Source: Terriglobia bacterium
Lineage (GTDB): Bacteria > Acidobacteriota > Terriglobia > Bryobacterales > Bryobacteraceae
NCBI GenBank assembly: GCA_020073145.1
Contig: JAIQFS010000022.1
Span: 24,961-88,960, forward strand
Length of the DNA: 64,000 bases
Direction of reading: 5' to 3'
The translations under genes and the position numbers were made by a program. Each line of letters begins with the position of its first letter. The first letter of the stretch is position 1. Shown here piece after piece: positions 1-7,075 of the stretch. The notes below the pieces were generated by a model. That model did not search any database. It saw only the letters and a list, made by a program, of their open reading frames with translations, and was not told where the DNA came from.

Positions 1-258
1 ATTCCCGATGGGAAGATCCGCAATGGTGTAGCGGCCCTGAGCATCGGTCGCCACTTGCCGCTCCTGGTCGGTTCCCACATTCTTCACGCGAACGGAGGCA
101 TTGGGAACGACGGCCCCGGCGGAATCCGTCACGGTGCCGAGGACCGCGGCGTTGGTCGAGCCTTGGGCATTCATCCGGTCGGGCAAGAAAAACCCGAGGC
201 CGGCCAGCATCGCCGCCACTGCAAAGAAGTGCTTAGAACTGCGAAGTCTTAGGCGCAT
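1..258 (-). CDS. TonB-dependent receptor-like protein, N-terminal part (carboxypeptidase regulatory-like domain)
   Basis: Only the first 86 codons lie in the window; the gene runs off the left edge. The start ATG (256-258) is preceded by a GGGGTGA ribosome site. Residues 1 to about 35 form a signal peptide (basic MRLRLR start, hydrophobic AMLAGLGFFL, then MNAQG). After this comes the repeat GTVTDSAGAVVPNASVRV followed by a GRYTIADLPIG segment. That is the beta-sandwich plug extension (carboxypeptidase regulatory-like/CNA-B fold) found at the N terminus of the large outer-membrane receptors that are numerous in Solibacter-type Acidobacteria. A role in outer-membrane substrate uptake is inferred from that family. 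The barrel itself cannot be seen, so another secreted protein with the same domain is possible. It diverges from the sugar dehydrogenase at 437. Confidence 0.7.
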   Translation of the reverse strand, partial: MRLRLRSSKHFFAVAAMLAGLGFFLPDRMNAQGSTNAAVLGTVTDSAGAVVPNASVRVKNVGTDQERQVATDAQGRYTIADLPIGN

Positions 259-424
259 TGAAATCACCCCGATTCAAGCGAGACTATGCGTTTGGCATCA
301 TGAAGTCAATGCCGGAAATATGATAGGACTCATCAGCAGAAGTGATAGTTCTGCCGGCGAGAAGCCGGGCGCCAATCCCGCGCCGTCTCCGGCAGATTGG
401 TCCCGGGCGGGCCATCTTGCCGCG

Positions 425-430
425 TATAGT
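425..430 (+). promoter_or_regulatory. -10 box TATAGT, leaderless start
   Basis: TATAGT ends six bases before the ATG at 437 and there is no Shine-Dalgarno sequence between them, so transcription would begin at or next to the start codon. No convincing -35 box was found. The site is inferred from spacing only. Confidence 0.4.
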
Positions 431-436
431 GTATTC

Positions 437-1597
437 ATGAGGCATCTTCTCTTCACCGTCCTGATCGCGGCTGCGCTCGTGCGCGGGCAGGCGAACGTCA
501 TCGATCTTCCCCGTGCCCCGTTGGGCGATGGTCCCTTCCTCTTCGATACCGCCGAGCAGCACAAAATCAAGGTCACCGTCATGACCAAGTCGCTCGACCG
601 GCCGTTCGGTATGGCGTTTCTTCCCGGCGGCAATATTCTGGTGAGCGAACGCGGCGGCAAGCTGCGCATCGTTCGTGATGGTGTCCTCGACCCGCAACCG
701 ATCGGCGGGGTTCCCAGAGTTAACGCCCGCGCCAACGCCGGCCTCTACGATTTCGTCCTGCATCCTCAATACGCCCAAAATCGATGGATCTATTTCGCCT
801 TTAGCAAGCCGGGCGAAGGCAATCTATCCGCCACCGTTCTCGCGCGCGGCAAGTTGCAGGGCAATACCCTGACGCAAGTCCAGGAGCTCTACAGCACTGA
901 GCCCGGAACCAACGTGGGCGGTTCCCGTCTGGCCTTTGCGCACGATGGCACGATTCTGATGACGACGCCCGCGGCCGGCGTTGTCGAGAAGGCGCAAGAC
1001 CCCATGAGCGCCTACGGCAAGGTGCTTCGCCTGAAGGACGATGGCAGCATTCCGCCCGACAATCCCTTCGTTGGCAAGCCCGGGTATCGCCCGGAAATCT
1101 ATACGCTGGGCCACCGCGATCAACTCGGCCTGGTGGTTCATCCGTCCGGCACCATCTTCAATGCCGAGCACGGACCGAATGGCGGGGACGAGGTGAACCT
1201 GCTCAAGCCCGGCGCGAACTACGGCTGGCCGGTGATCAGTTTCGGCCGCCAATATGACGGTACGCGCATCCCCACTTATAAAGAAGGTATGGAGATTCCG
1301 CAAATCGTGTGGGTGCCTTCCATCGGGCCATCCGGAATCATGTTCTACACCGGAGACAAATTCCCCGCCTGGAAAAACAACCTGTTCGTGGGCAGTGCGC
1401 GCTATGGCGAGATCCGCGGGTTTGGCCACCTGGAGCGGGTCGTCTTGAACGACAAGTTCGAAGACATCCGCCGCGAAATGCTTCTCGGCGACCTGCACCA
1501 GCGCTTCCGGGATGTGCGCCAAGGCCCGGACGGCAACATTTATGCCCTAACCGATCAGGAAGTGGGCGCGCTGCTTCGGATCGAGCCAGCGCCCTAG
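437..1597 (+). CDS. PQQ-dependent sugar dehydrogenase (glucose/sorbosone dehydrogenase family)
   Basis: A 386-residue secreted protein with a signal peptide (MRHLLFTVLIAAALVRG). The mature part is a six-bladed GSDH beta-propeller: RPFGMAFLPGGNILVSERGG at the N terminus, a TLGHRDQLGLVVHPSG segment with the conserved HR(D/N) active-site strand, EHGPNGGDEVN, and GANYGWPVISFG. These are family hallmarks of soluble aldose sugar dehydrogenases that use PQQ and Ca2+ in the periplasm. The usual G-H-R-N-x-Q appears here as GHRDQ. The start at 437 is chosen because it begins the signal peptide; the in-frame stretch upstream is not protein-like. The electron acceptor is probably a periplasmic cytochrome c or quinone (inference). 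The gene is monocistronic. Confidence 0.88.
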   Translation: MRHLLFTVLIAAALVRGQANVIDLPRAPLGDGPFLFDTAEQHKIKVTVMTKSLDRPFGMAFLPGGNILVSERGGKLRIVRDGVLDPQPIGGVPRVNARANAGLYDFVLHPQYAQNRWIYFAFSKPGEGNLSATVLARGKLQGNTLTQVQELYSTEPGTNVGGSRLAFAHDGTILMTTPAAGVVEKAQDPMSAYGKVLRLKDDGSIPPDNPFVGKPGYRPEIYTLGHRDQLGLVVHPSGTIFNAEHGPNGGDEVNLLKPGANYGWPVISFGRQYDGTRIPTYKEGMEIPQIVWVPSIGPSGIMFYTGDKFPAWKNNLFVGSARYGEIRGFGHLERVVLNDKFEDIRREMLLGDLHQRFRDVRQGPDGNIYALTDQEVGALLRIEPAP

Positions 1598-1799
1598 GAT
1601 TAGACGCAGGATCAAGCGGCCTCTGGTATGCTGGCAGGTGGCGCGCGGGGCGCCATCCAGGTCCGCGGGAAGGACTGCGTCCACTCCGCACTTGCTCGCA
1701 AGCAGCGATCGCGACATGAACTCTTTTCTTGCCCGGTAACAGCGGACCGCGGGCACCGATTGTGCCACGCCGCAAGGCGGGGCCAGGAAAGGAGCTCAT

Positions 1800-2069
1800 A
1801 TGAGTCACCAGCCGCCGACGCGCGCCATGCGCGCGAATCCCGACCTTGATCAATTGAAGCGCCAGGCCAAGGAACTGCTCGAAGCCTACCGGGCCTCGTC
1901 GCCGGAAGCCATCGCCGAGGTCACCGCGTATCACCGCACCGCGACTCCCGAGACCTTTGCGCTGCACGACGCCCAGTTCGTGCTGGCGCGGTCGTACGGT
2001 TTCGAAAGCTGGCCGAAATTGAACGCCGCCGTCGACGGGGTCACGGCCAAGAAACTACACGAGGCGGTG
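1800..2069 (+). pseudogene. Truncated ankyrin-type protein, N-terminal domain only
   Basis: A good ribosome site (AAAGGAG) precedes the ATG. About 90 codons then encode the helical leader usually found in front of acidobacterial ankyrin-repeat proteins (DLDQLKRQAKELLEAYR, then FVLARSYGFESWPKLNAAV, then VTAKKLHEAV). The ankyrin repeats that should follow are missing: after LHEAV the frame passes into Arg-rich nonsense and then antisense through the ligM-like gene. I read it as a 5' gene remnant left by a deletion. It could still give a short peptide, but the open frame downstream is an accident of the neighbouring gene. Confidence 0.6.
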
Positions 2070-2156
2070 GGCCGAGTGGGGCGACGGAAGCAGGTCTTGA
2101 GGAGGACCGTGGCACCGGCGAATTGCCGGCGCCACGAGGATCGTGCGAGGAACTTC

Positions 2157-3530
2157 TTATTTCGGGCGATAGGCCGTGCGCGCCACTTCCGCGTAGGGCA
2201 CGGGCGCAACCTGGGCGCGGATTTCCATCTGGACGTGAGGTTCGACGGTCGGCTTGGAACCGGTGCCCGGCTGCTCGCCCCACACAAACGTGACGTCATT
2301 GCCGTTTGCGGCGTGCTCGTTGTCGAGAATCGCCAAGGTCAGCATCTTGCCCTCGTTCGAGCTGTAGCCGACCCAGGTGGAGATGCCGATGGTCTTGCCG
2401 TTCTTCATGACCTGGTCATAGGGCCATGTGGCATACACGGCGGACGGGAAATCGATGTACTTGGCGCGATCGCCTTTTTGGAACATGGTGCGCATGGCCT
2501 TCAGCACGTCGTCTTCATTCAAGGCCAGGGTGACTTTGGTGCGTTTCGGACTCTTGGAAATCTTCTCGAGCGCTTCGCGGCCGACGAACTCATGGTCGAA
2601 CTTGACGCTGGCGCCGTAGCCGAGGTCGTAGGGCGTCAGATAGTAATCTTCGATGTTGTCCGAATAGAAGCTGCCGCCCAGCGAACAGACGCCTTCGTAC
2701 GCGGTGGCGGGCAGCCACTCGCGGTAGGCCTTCATCTTCGGGCTGGTGTAGATGGCGGGCAGAGGAGACGGAATCCAGCCCGACTCTAGCGTGTTGGAAG
2801 AATACGCGCGCCCGCCCACCAGACGCAGTCCGAATTCTTTGCCGGCCTCGACGATGACGGACTTCACGGCTTCGCCATCGCCCCAGGGGCCGAACAGCTC
2901 AAAGCCAGGTTGTCCGACCATGCCGTGACGCAGCACGCGAACGGTCTTGCCGGCGATGGTGAAGGTGGTCATCTGGAAGAATTTGACTTCGGGTACAGGG
3001 CCGCCGAGCACCTTTTCCATCAGCTTCAGCGCGTTCGGTCCCTGCACCTGGTACCGGTATGCCTGGCGCACGATGGGACCCTTTTGGGCGGCCGCCCGTT
3101 CGTCGCGCCGGCACTTGGCGTTGTAGCCGCCGGTTTCGCAGTTGTATTGCACCCAATTGTGCACCGACGGCCGCCCTACCAGGTTGAAGACGTTCTCCTC
3201 CAGGCCGAAGAGGATGACGTCTCCGATCACATAGCCTTCCGGACTGCACACCACGTACTGCTTGGCCTTGTTCGGGCCGAAGTTTTTGAACGTATTAATC
3301 CCGAGAGCGGAGAGGAGTTTGAGCGCGTCCGGCCCTTCCACGTACATGTCCGACATGTGATAGGACTGGTTGAATAAAACGCACGCGTGCTGCCACGCCC
3401 ATTGTTCGTCCCTCCAGCTTGTATACTCACTCTGTACCACGGGGTACACATAAGGCCCGATGGAGGAATTCCTTAACAGCTTGACGGGGCTGGTCTTCTG
3501 TAAGATGGCCGCTAAACTCTGCTCACTCAT
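2157..3530 (-). CDS. ligM: LigM-like tetrahydrofolate-dependent aromatic O-demethylase (GcvT family)
   Basis: A 457-residue cytoplasmic protein of the aminomethyltransferase (GcvT) fold. It follows LigM of Sphingobium SYK-6 closely over its whole length as I remember that sequence: LLRNSSIGPYVYPVV near the N terminus, PNKAKQYV, RVLRHGMVGQPG, SNTLESGWIPSPLPAIYT, KAYREWLPA, NIEDYYLTPYDLGYG, and a TVEPHVQMEIRA tail. LigM moves the methyl group of vanillate or 3-O-methylgallate to tetrahydrofolate, giving protocatechuate or gallate. Plain glycine-cleavage T protein is shorter (about 365 residues) and comes with gcvH/gcvP, which are absent here. Which methoxyaromatic is the substrate cannot be told from sequence. 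A 15-bp palindrome upstream (3585-3599) may be its operator. A LigJ-like enzyme lies at 18468. Confidence 0.82.
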   Translation of the reverse strand: MSEQSLAAILQKTSPVKLLRNSSIGPYVYPVVQSEYTSWRDEQWAWQHACVLFNQSYHMSDMYVEGPDALKLLSALGINTFKNFGPNKAKQYVVCSPEGYVIGDVILFGLEENVFNLVGRPSVHNWVQYNCETGGYNAKCRRDERAAAQKGPIVRQAYRYQVQGPNALKLMEKVLGGPVPEVKFFQMTTFTIAGKTVRVLRHGMVGQPGFELFGPWGDGEAVKSVIVEAGKEFGLRLVGGRAYSSNTLESGWIPSPLPAIYTSPKMKAYREWLPATAYEGVCSLGGSFYSDNIEDYYLTPYDLGYGASVKFDHEFVGREALEKISKSPKRTKVTLALNEDDVLKAMRTMFQKGDRAKYIDFPSAVYATWPYDQVMKNGKTIGISTWVGYSSNEGKMLTLAILDNEHAANGNDVTFVWGEQPGTGSKPTVEPHVQMEIRAQVAPVPYAEVARTAYRPK

Positions 3531-3584
3531 ATTGCTACACGATCCCTTTCCGAATATCGGTTGATGTTAGGTGGTTCAAACGGA

Positions 3585-3599
3585 CCAGTGTAACACTGG
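3585..3599. promoter_or_regulatory. Perfect 15-bp palindrome, possible operator of the ligM-like gene
   Basis: CCAGTGTAACACTGG reads the same on both strands around its central A. It lies about 55 bp upstream of the ligM-like ATG, with no gene between them. It has no T-tract and only a one-base centre, so it is a protein-binding dyad rather than a terminator hairpin. The protein that binds it is unknown. Confidence 0.45.
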
Positions 3600-3701
3600 C
3601 GGCAAGGGTTCAGCGGCCCAGCTGAAACGCGTATCAATTCCGAGCAGGGGCGCGCTCTAGCAAGCGTGATATACGGATCACGATGTTGCCGGACCCGGGG
3701 T

Positions 3702-4565
3702 TCAGGCCAGCGCTTTTCCGTAGAGCGCGAGCAGGCGGCTCCAGGCTTTCTCGGCCAAAGGCTCGTTGTGGACCGTCGAATCCGGCGGGCACCAGCCGTG
3801 CATCGCCTGGTAGACTTCGATCTCCGCCGGCACGTGCGCCTTTTCGAACGTCTCTTTCATGACGTCTTTTTCGTCCGGCGCCTGTTTGTCGTCATTTTCC
3901 GCGATGCAGATGAGAAACTGCGCGTGGGTCGTCGCCGCCTGTAGATGCGGACTATTCGGCGCCTTGGTCACGAGTCCGTTCCCGCCATGGAAGGAGGCAA
4001 CCGCTCCGACGCGATCCGGCATGGCCACCGCGGTCCGGAATGCCATGGAGCCTCCCATGCAATAGCCCTGGGTGCCCATCTTGCGATTCTTGGCAACGGA
4101 CGACTGCTGGTCGAGCCACCCGATGAACGCCTTGGCGTCCGTCATGTTGGTGGTCTCGTTCAGACTGCGCGCCAGCGGCATCAGCTCCTGAATCGCGGTG
4201 GCGGCTCCCTGGTCGGCCGTGGGGGCCTTCTTGGTGCGGTAGAACGGATTCACCACAAGCACCGAATAGCCGGATTCGGCGAGCCGCTTGCCCATCTGGC
4301 GGAACGCCGGCCGCAGACCGAAGATGTCCGGCCAGATCAGAACGCCGGGGGCGGCGCCGTTGGACGGATGCACAAAGTAGCTGTCGGCAGCGCCGTCCGG
4401 CGTCGTCACGGTGACGTCCGATTCGGTCACGGCAACTGCGTTGGCGACGCGGGGCAGCACTAGGGCCACGCCCGCGGCCAACATCTTGCCGAATTGCTTT
4501 CGGGTCACGAGACCGCGAGCCTCGGCGTCCTGCCGGTCGTTCTCAAAATGATCCTGATCGCACAT
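3702..4565 (-). CDS. Dienelactone hydrolase family protein
   Basis: 287 residues, alpha/beta-hydrolase fold. A hydrophobic segment after KQFGKMLA (residues about 28-44, ending VANAVA) suggests export. The nucleophile motif is GYCMGG with Cys at about residue 169, which is the Cys-His-Asp triad type of carboxymethylenebutenolidase. A likely catalytic His follows in QAMHGW near residue 250. Family enzymes hydrolyse dienelactone from ring-cleavage pathways, but secreted acidobacterial members are usually of unknown substrate. It lies downstream of the PadR gene and upstream of the ligM-like gene on the same strand, though the roughly 170-bp gap with the palindrome suggests separate transcription from ligM. 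A role in aromatic catabolism is inference from the neighbourhood. Confidence 0.8.
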   Translation of the reverse strand: MCDQDHFENDRQDAEARGLVTRKQFGKMLAAGVALVLPRVANAVAVTESDVTVTTPDGAADSYFVHPSNGAAPGVLIWPDIFGLRPAFRQMGKRLAESGYSVLVVNPFYRTKKAPTADQGAATAIQELMPLARSLNETTNMTDAKAFIGWLDQQSSVAKNRKMGTQGYCMGGSMAFRTAVAMPDRVGAVASFHGGNGLVTKAPNSPHLQAATTHAQFLICIAENDDKQAPDEKDVMKETFEKAHVPAEIEVYQAMHGWCPPDSTVHNEPLAEKAWSRLLALYGKALA

Positions 4566-4640
4566 AACCCCTCCTCATCGAAACTGGATGGCGCGGCAAA
4601 CCACGCGCCTACCGGGATATTCTATATCACTCGCCGGCGC

Positions 4641-5195
4641 TTAGCGCGGCCGGCTCCTCTTGAGCGCGCCGCGGGAGAGGAAGCGGCTCACCTCGCGCAG
4701 CCAGGCCGACTGAGCCTCCACCAGCAGCAACCCGCGGCGCAACGCCAGGTAGAGCGCGAAATCGTAACCCGTTCTGAGGGGTTGTTTCAGACAGCTCTCG
4801 TGCATGGACCGAAGCAGCTTGAGATAGGCGGCGGTCTCGCCCTGGACGCGCGCGATTTCCCGCCGCAAGGCCGGCTGGTTGACCATCAGACCGGCCAACA
4901 GCTTCACCAAGAGATCGTACTGTGGGCGCGGCAGACCGGTCGGGGCAGCCACCCATTGTTGCAGTTGCGTCCGGCCGTTTTTGGTGAGCGAGTAGAGCTT
5001 CTTGGCAGGCTTGCCGGCTCCCGCCACCTCACGGAAGACGACACATCCGTCGGCGTCGAGGCGGGCCAGTTCCCGATAAATCTGCTGATGAGAGGCATGC
5101 CAAAAATGGGACAGCACCTGGTCAAAGCTGCGGGCAATCTCATAGCCCGTCATGGGCCGGTGGGCGAGCACGGTCAGAATGACTTCGCGAAGCAT
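4641..5195 (-). CDS. PadR family transcriptional regulator
   Basis: 184 residues. Residues 1-80 form the PadR winged helix (MLREVILTVLAHRPMTGYEI, then QIYRELARLDADGCV, with a KLYSLTKNGR wing). The rest is the C-terminal helical dimerisation part (Vir_act_alpha_C-like). The start at 5195 is taken because it begins the PadR core; the upstream frame runs through the promoter region. No Shine-Dalgarno sequence is present. Its ATG touches the first of two TATGCA-N6-TGCATA dyads, so the protein probably represses itself and the divergent DinB-like gene. PadR repressors often respond to phenolic ligands, which would fit the nearby aromatic genes, but the ligand is not visible here. Confidence 0.88.
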   Translation of the reverse strand: MLREVILTVLAHRPMTGYEIARSFDQVLSHFWHASHQQIYRELARLDADGCVVFREVAGAGKPAKKLYSLTKNGRTQLQQWVAAPTGLPRPQYDLLVKLLAGLMVNQPALRREIARVQGETAAYLKLLRSMHESCLKQPLRTGYDFALYLALRRGLLLVEAQSAWLREVSRFLSRGALKRSRPR

Positions 5196-5212
5196 ATGCA
5201 CATAGTTGCATA
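5195..5212. promoter_or_regulatory. PadR operator dyad 1
   Basis: TATGCACATAGTTGCATA: 6-bp inverted arms (TATGCA/TGCATA) around a 6-bp spacer. It abuts the PadR start codon. A second copy with identical arms lies 39 bp away. The arms and position match autoregulated PadR control regions; binding is inferred. Confidence 0.7.
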
Positions 5213-5233
5213 CCGTCGCTCCATGGGCTAGAC

Positions 5234-5251
5234 TATGCACTATGTTGCATA
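5234..5251. promoter_or_regulatory. PadR operator dyad 2, overlapping the DinB-like start
   Basis: TATGCACTATGTTGCATA has the same arms as dyad 1 and contains the ATG (5242) of the divergent gene. It also overlaps the end of a candidate promoter, TTGCAT (5207-5212), 16 bp, TAGACT (5229-5234). Occupancy would block both polymerase and ribosome. The -35 hexamer lies inside dyad 1. Confidence 0.68.
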
Positions 5252-5820
5252 TCAGAGGATTGACGATACTGACGATCATCGCGGGCCTGGCCGCGGCCCA
5301 GGCGCAAGTCCCGCCGGCGGCCGCCACGACTCCGCCCAGCTTCAGCTTCATGGGACCGTGCTCCACGATTTCCTGCGAGATGGAGAACGATTGGACGAGG
5401 AACAACGTGATGCTCTATGGGCTGGCCCGGGCGATGCCGGAAGATAAGTACGGCTTCAAGCCCACTCCGTCGGAACAGAGCTTCGGCGAGCGGGTGCTGC
5501 ATGTGGCTCAAGTGAACCTCAGCCTGCTGCAGGGGCTGGGCGCGAAGACGCCGGCGCCGGCGATCGACGACAAGGCCACCTCCAAAGCGGAAGCGATGGC
5601 CGCGCTGCAAAAGGTCGGCGATTACGGGGTGGCGGTCATCAAGGAGTTCGGCGACCAGGGGCTCGCCACGCGCGTGGCCTCCCCTCTGTTCATGGGGCCC
5701 CTGTCGAGCCGGCAACGGATGCTCTACTTCCTGATGACGCACAGCCAGGACACCTATGGGCAACTGGTCGTGTATTTGCGGCTGAATGGGATCACGCCGC
5801 CGGCGAGCCGCCAGCCGTAG
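5242..5820 (+). CDS. Secreted DinB-like four-helix protein
   Basis: 192 residues. A signal peptide (MLHIRGLTILTIIAGLAAAQAQ) is followed by a DinB/YfiT-like four-helix bundle: MENDWTRNNVMLYGLARAMPEDKYGFKPTP, ERVLHVAQVN, and MTHSQDTYGQLVVYLRLNGITPP. The His residues in LHVAQ and MTHSQ are at the positions where DinB proteins bind a divalent metal. Enzymes of this fold are thiol-dependent hydrolases or transferases (bacillithiol/mycothiol type); this acidobacterial exported form has no known substrate. The ATG at 5242 is chosen because the signal peptide begins there. It is probably leaderless, with the -10 at 5229-5234. Its start codon sits inside a PadR dyad, so it is the likely PadR target. 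Confidence 0.78.
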   Translation: MLHIRGLTILTIIAGLAAAQAQVPPAAATTPPSFSFMGPCSTISCEMENDWTRNNVMLYGLARAMPEDKYGFKPTPSEQSFGERVLHVAQVNLSLLQGLGAKTPAPAIDDKATSKAEAMAALQKVGDYGVAVIKEFGDQGLATRVASPLFMGPLSSRQRMLYFLMTHSQDTYGQLVVYLRLNGITPPASRQP

Positions 5821-6095
5821 CGGCCTCCGGACGAAGCGGCATGACCCCGTGAATCATCCGGGATTCTGAGATAGAAATCCGATCTGGCCGGGCGACTGGC
5901 ACGAGCAGGAAATCCGAATGGCGCATCAGGGATGGACGGGCTTGCTGCAATTCCGTTGGCGTCGGTGTTTGGAGCGCAGGCTCTCGCCGCGGAAAACGAT
6001 GGGCTGCGAGGTGCAAACACGCCGCCTCGCGTAGTGACCCATGGCGATTCAGCCGGCGGCTCACGGCGGGGTTTGGCGTTTCTTCCGCCGCCGGC

Positions 6096-7007
6096 TCAGG
6101 GAGTGCAGCGGGCCGCGGCGCCGCCGCGCTTGTCGCGATAGACTCGATGGCATTGGAAGCAGGAATCGGCGAGCTGGTTGGTGGCGTCGCTCACGGCTTC
6201 CTGGCTTCTTGACTGCGAGGCCCGATACGCCTCCCGCCCGGCTTCGACCAGCCCTTGGGTGAATTTGATCCAATCGGGACGATCGACCGGAACCGGCTTG
6301 CCGTTCTCGCAACGGCGTCCGGGCGTCAGCAGGAGCGGAGCGGACTCGGCAATGGCCACCGAGGCATAGTCGACCACCTGCCAACCGGTGTAGATACCGG
6401 CGCCCCAGTCGGTCCAGTTGAAAGACGGGTTGGCGCCCGCGGCCACCGGAGCGGGCTTGACCGGCGCGCCGGGGTCGTTGGATTGGACGTTGAAGATGAT
6501 GTTGGAAGCGGGGAACAGGATGCCTCGCATCACCTGATTCAGATTGCCCATGGCCGGGAAGAAGGGCGCCTGCGACTGAGCGGCCGCGCCGGCCGAGGGC
6601 GGGGCCGCGGCGATCACGATGGACTTCAGCCCCGCCTCATCGGCGGAGAGTTCCTTCCGTCCCGATGGAAACTTGCCGGCCTGCAGCAGGTACGCGATGA
6701 GGTTGGCGGTTTCGGCAGGCTGGAGCGTCCCCGGATTGTCCGCCGGCATGGTGTTGCGGATCTTGCCCGCCAACTCGGATAATGGCTCCGCTCCCCAGAC
6801 GGCGAGGAACGGGCTTCCCGCCAGCGGGGGGGCGGCTTTCCCTTCGAGCGCGTCGCCGTGGCACTTGGCGCATTTTTCGCCGTAAAGAGTACGGCCCTGC
6901 GCGGCCTGGGCGTCGGTGTACAGACCAACGTTCGCGGTACGGGTTGGCTGGGCCTGCAGAGCGGGGGCGAGCGATGCGAGCAGGACGCCGGCGGCGAGCG
7001 TTCTCAT
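6096..7007 (-). CDS. Secreted diheme cytochrome c (class I plus cytochrome c'-like domain)
   Basis: 303 residues from the ATG at 7007. A signal peptide is followed by a class I cytochrome c domain with CAKCH at residues 46-50 and a candidate distal Met in NTMPADNPG. A Pro/Ala-rich linker leads to a helical C-terminal part ending in CFQCH close to the terminus, which is the heme placement of cytochrome c'. It is predicted to be a periplasmic electron carrier. A perfect -10 (TATAAT, 7016-7021 on the minus strand) ends 8 nt before the ATG, so the message is probably leaderless. A TTG two codons upstream is a weaker start. The gene lies downstream of the cytochrome/ankyrin fusion on the same strand, but has its own promoter. 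Confidence 0.82.
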   Translation of the reverse strand: MRTLAAGVLLASLAPALQAQPTRTANVGLYTDAQAAQGRTLYGEKCAKCHGDALEGKAAPPLAGSPFLAVWGAEPLSELAGKIRNTMPADNPGTLQPAETANLIAYLLQAGKFPSGRKELSADEAGLKSIVIAAAPPSAGAAAQSQAPFFPAMGNLNQVMRGILFPASNIIFNVQSNDPGAPVKPAPVAAGANPSFNWTDWGAGIYTGWQVVDYASVAIAESAPLLLTPGRRCENGKPVPVDRPDWIKFTQGLVEAGREAYRASQSRSQEAVSDATNQLADSCFQCHRVYRDKRGGAAARCTP

Positions 7008-7015
7008 GGTTTCCA

Positions 7016-7021
7016 ATTATA
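7016..7021 (-). promoter_or_regulatory. -10 box TATAAT for the diheme cytochrome, leaderless start
   Basis: Consensus TATAAT on the minus strand, 8 nt before the ATG at 7007. No -35 close to consensus was found at 16-18 bp. Confidence 0.45.
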
Positions 7022-7075
7022 CGTCACCGACTCGCGGGCCTTGTCCGGCACTTCCGGCTGATGACGAAGGGCGGC

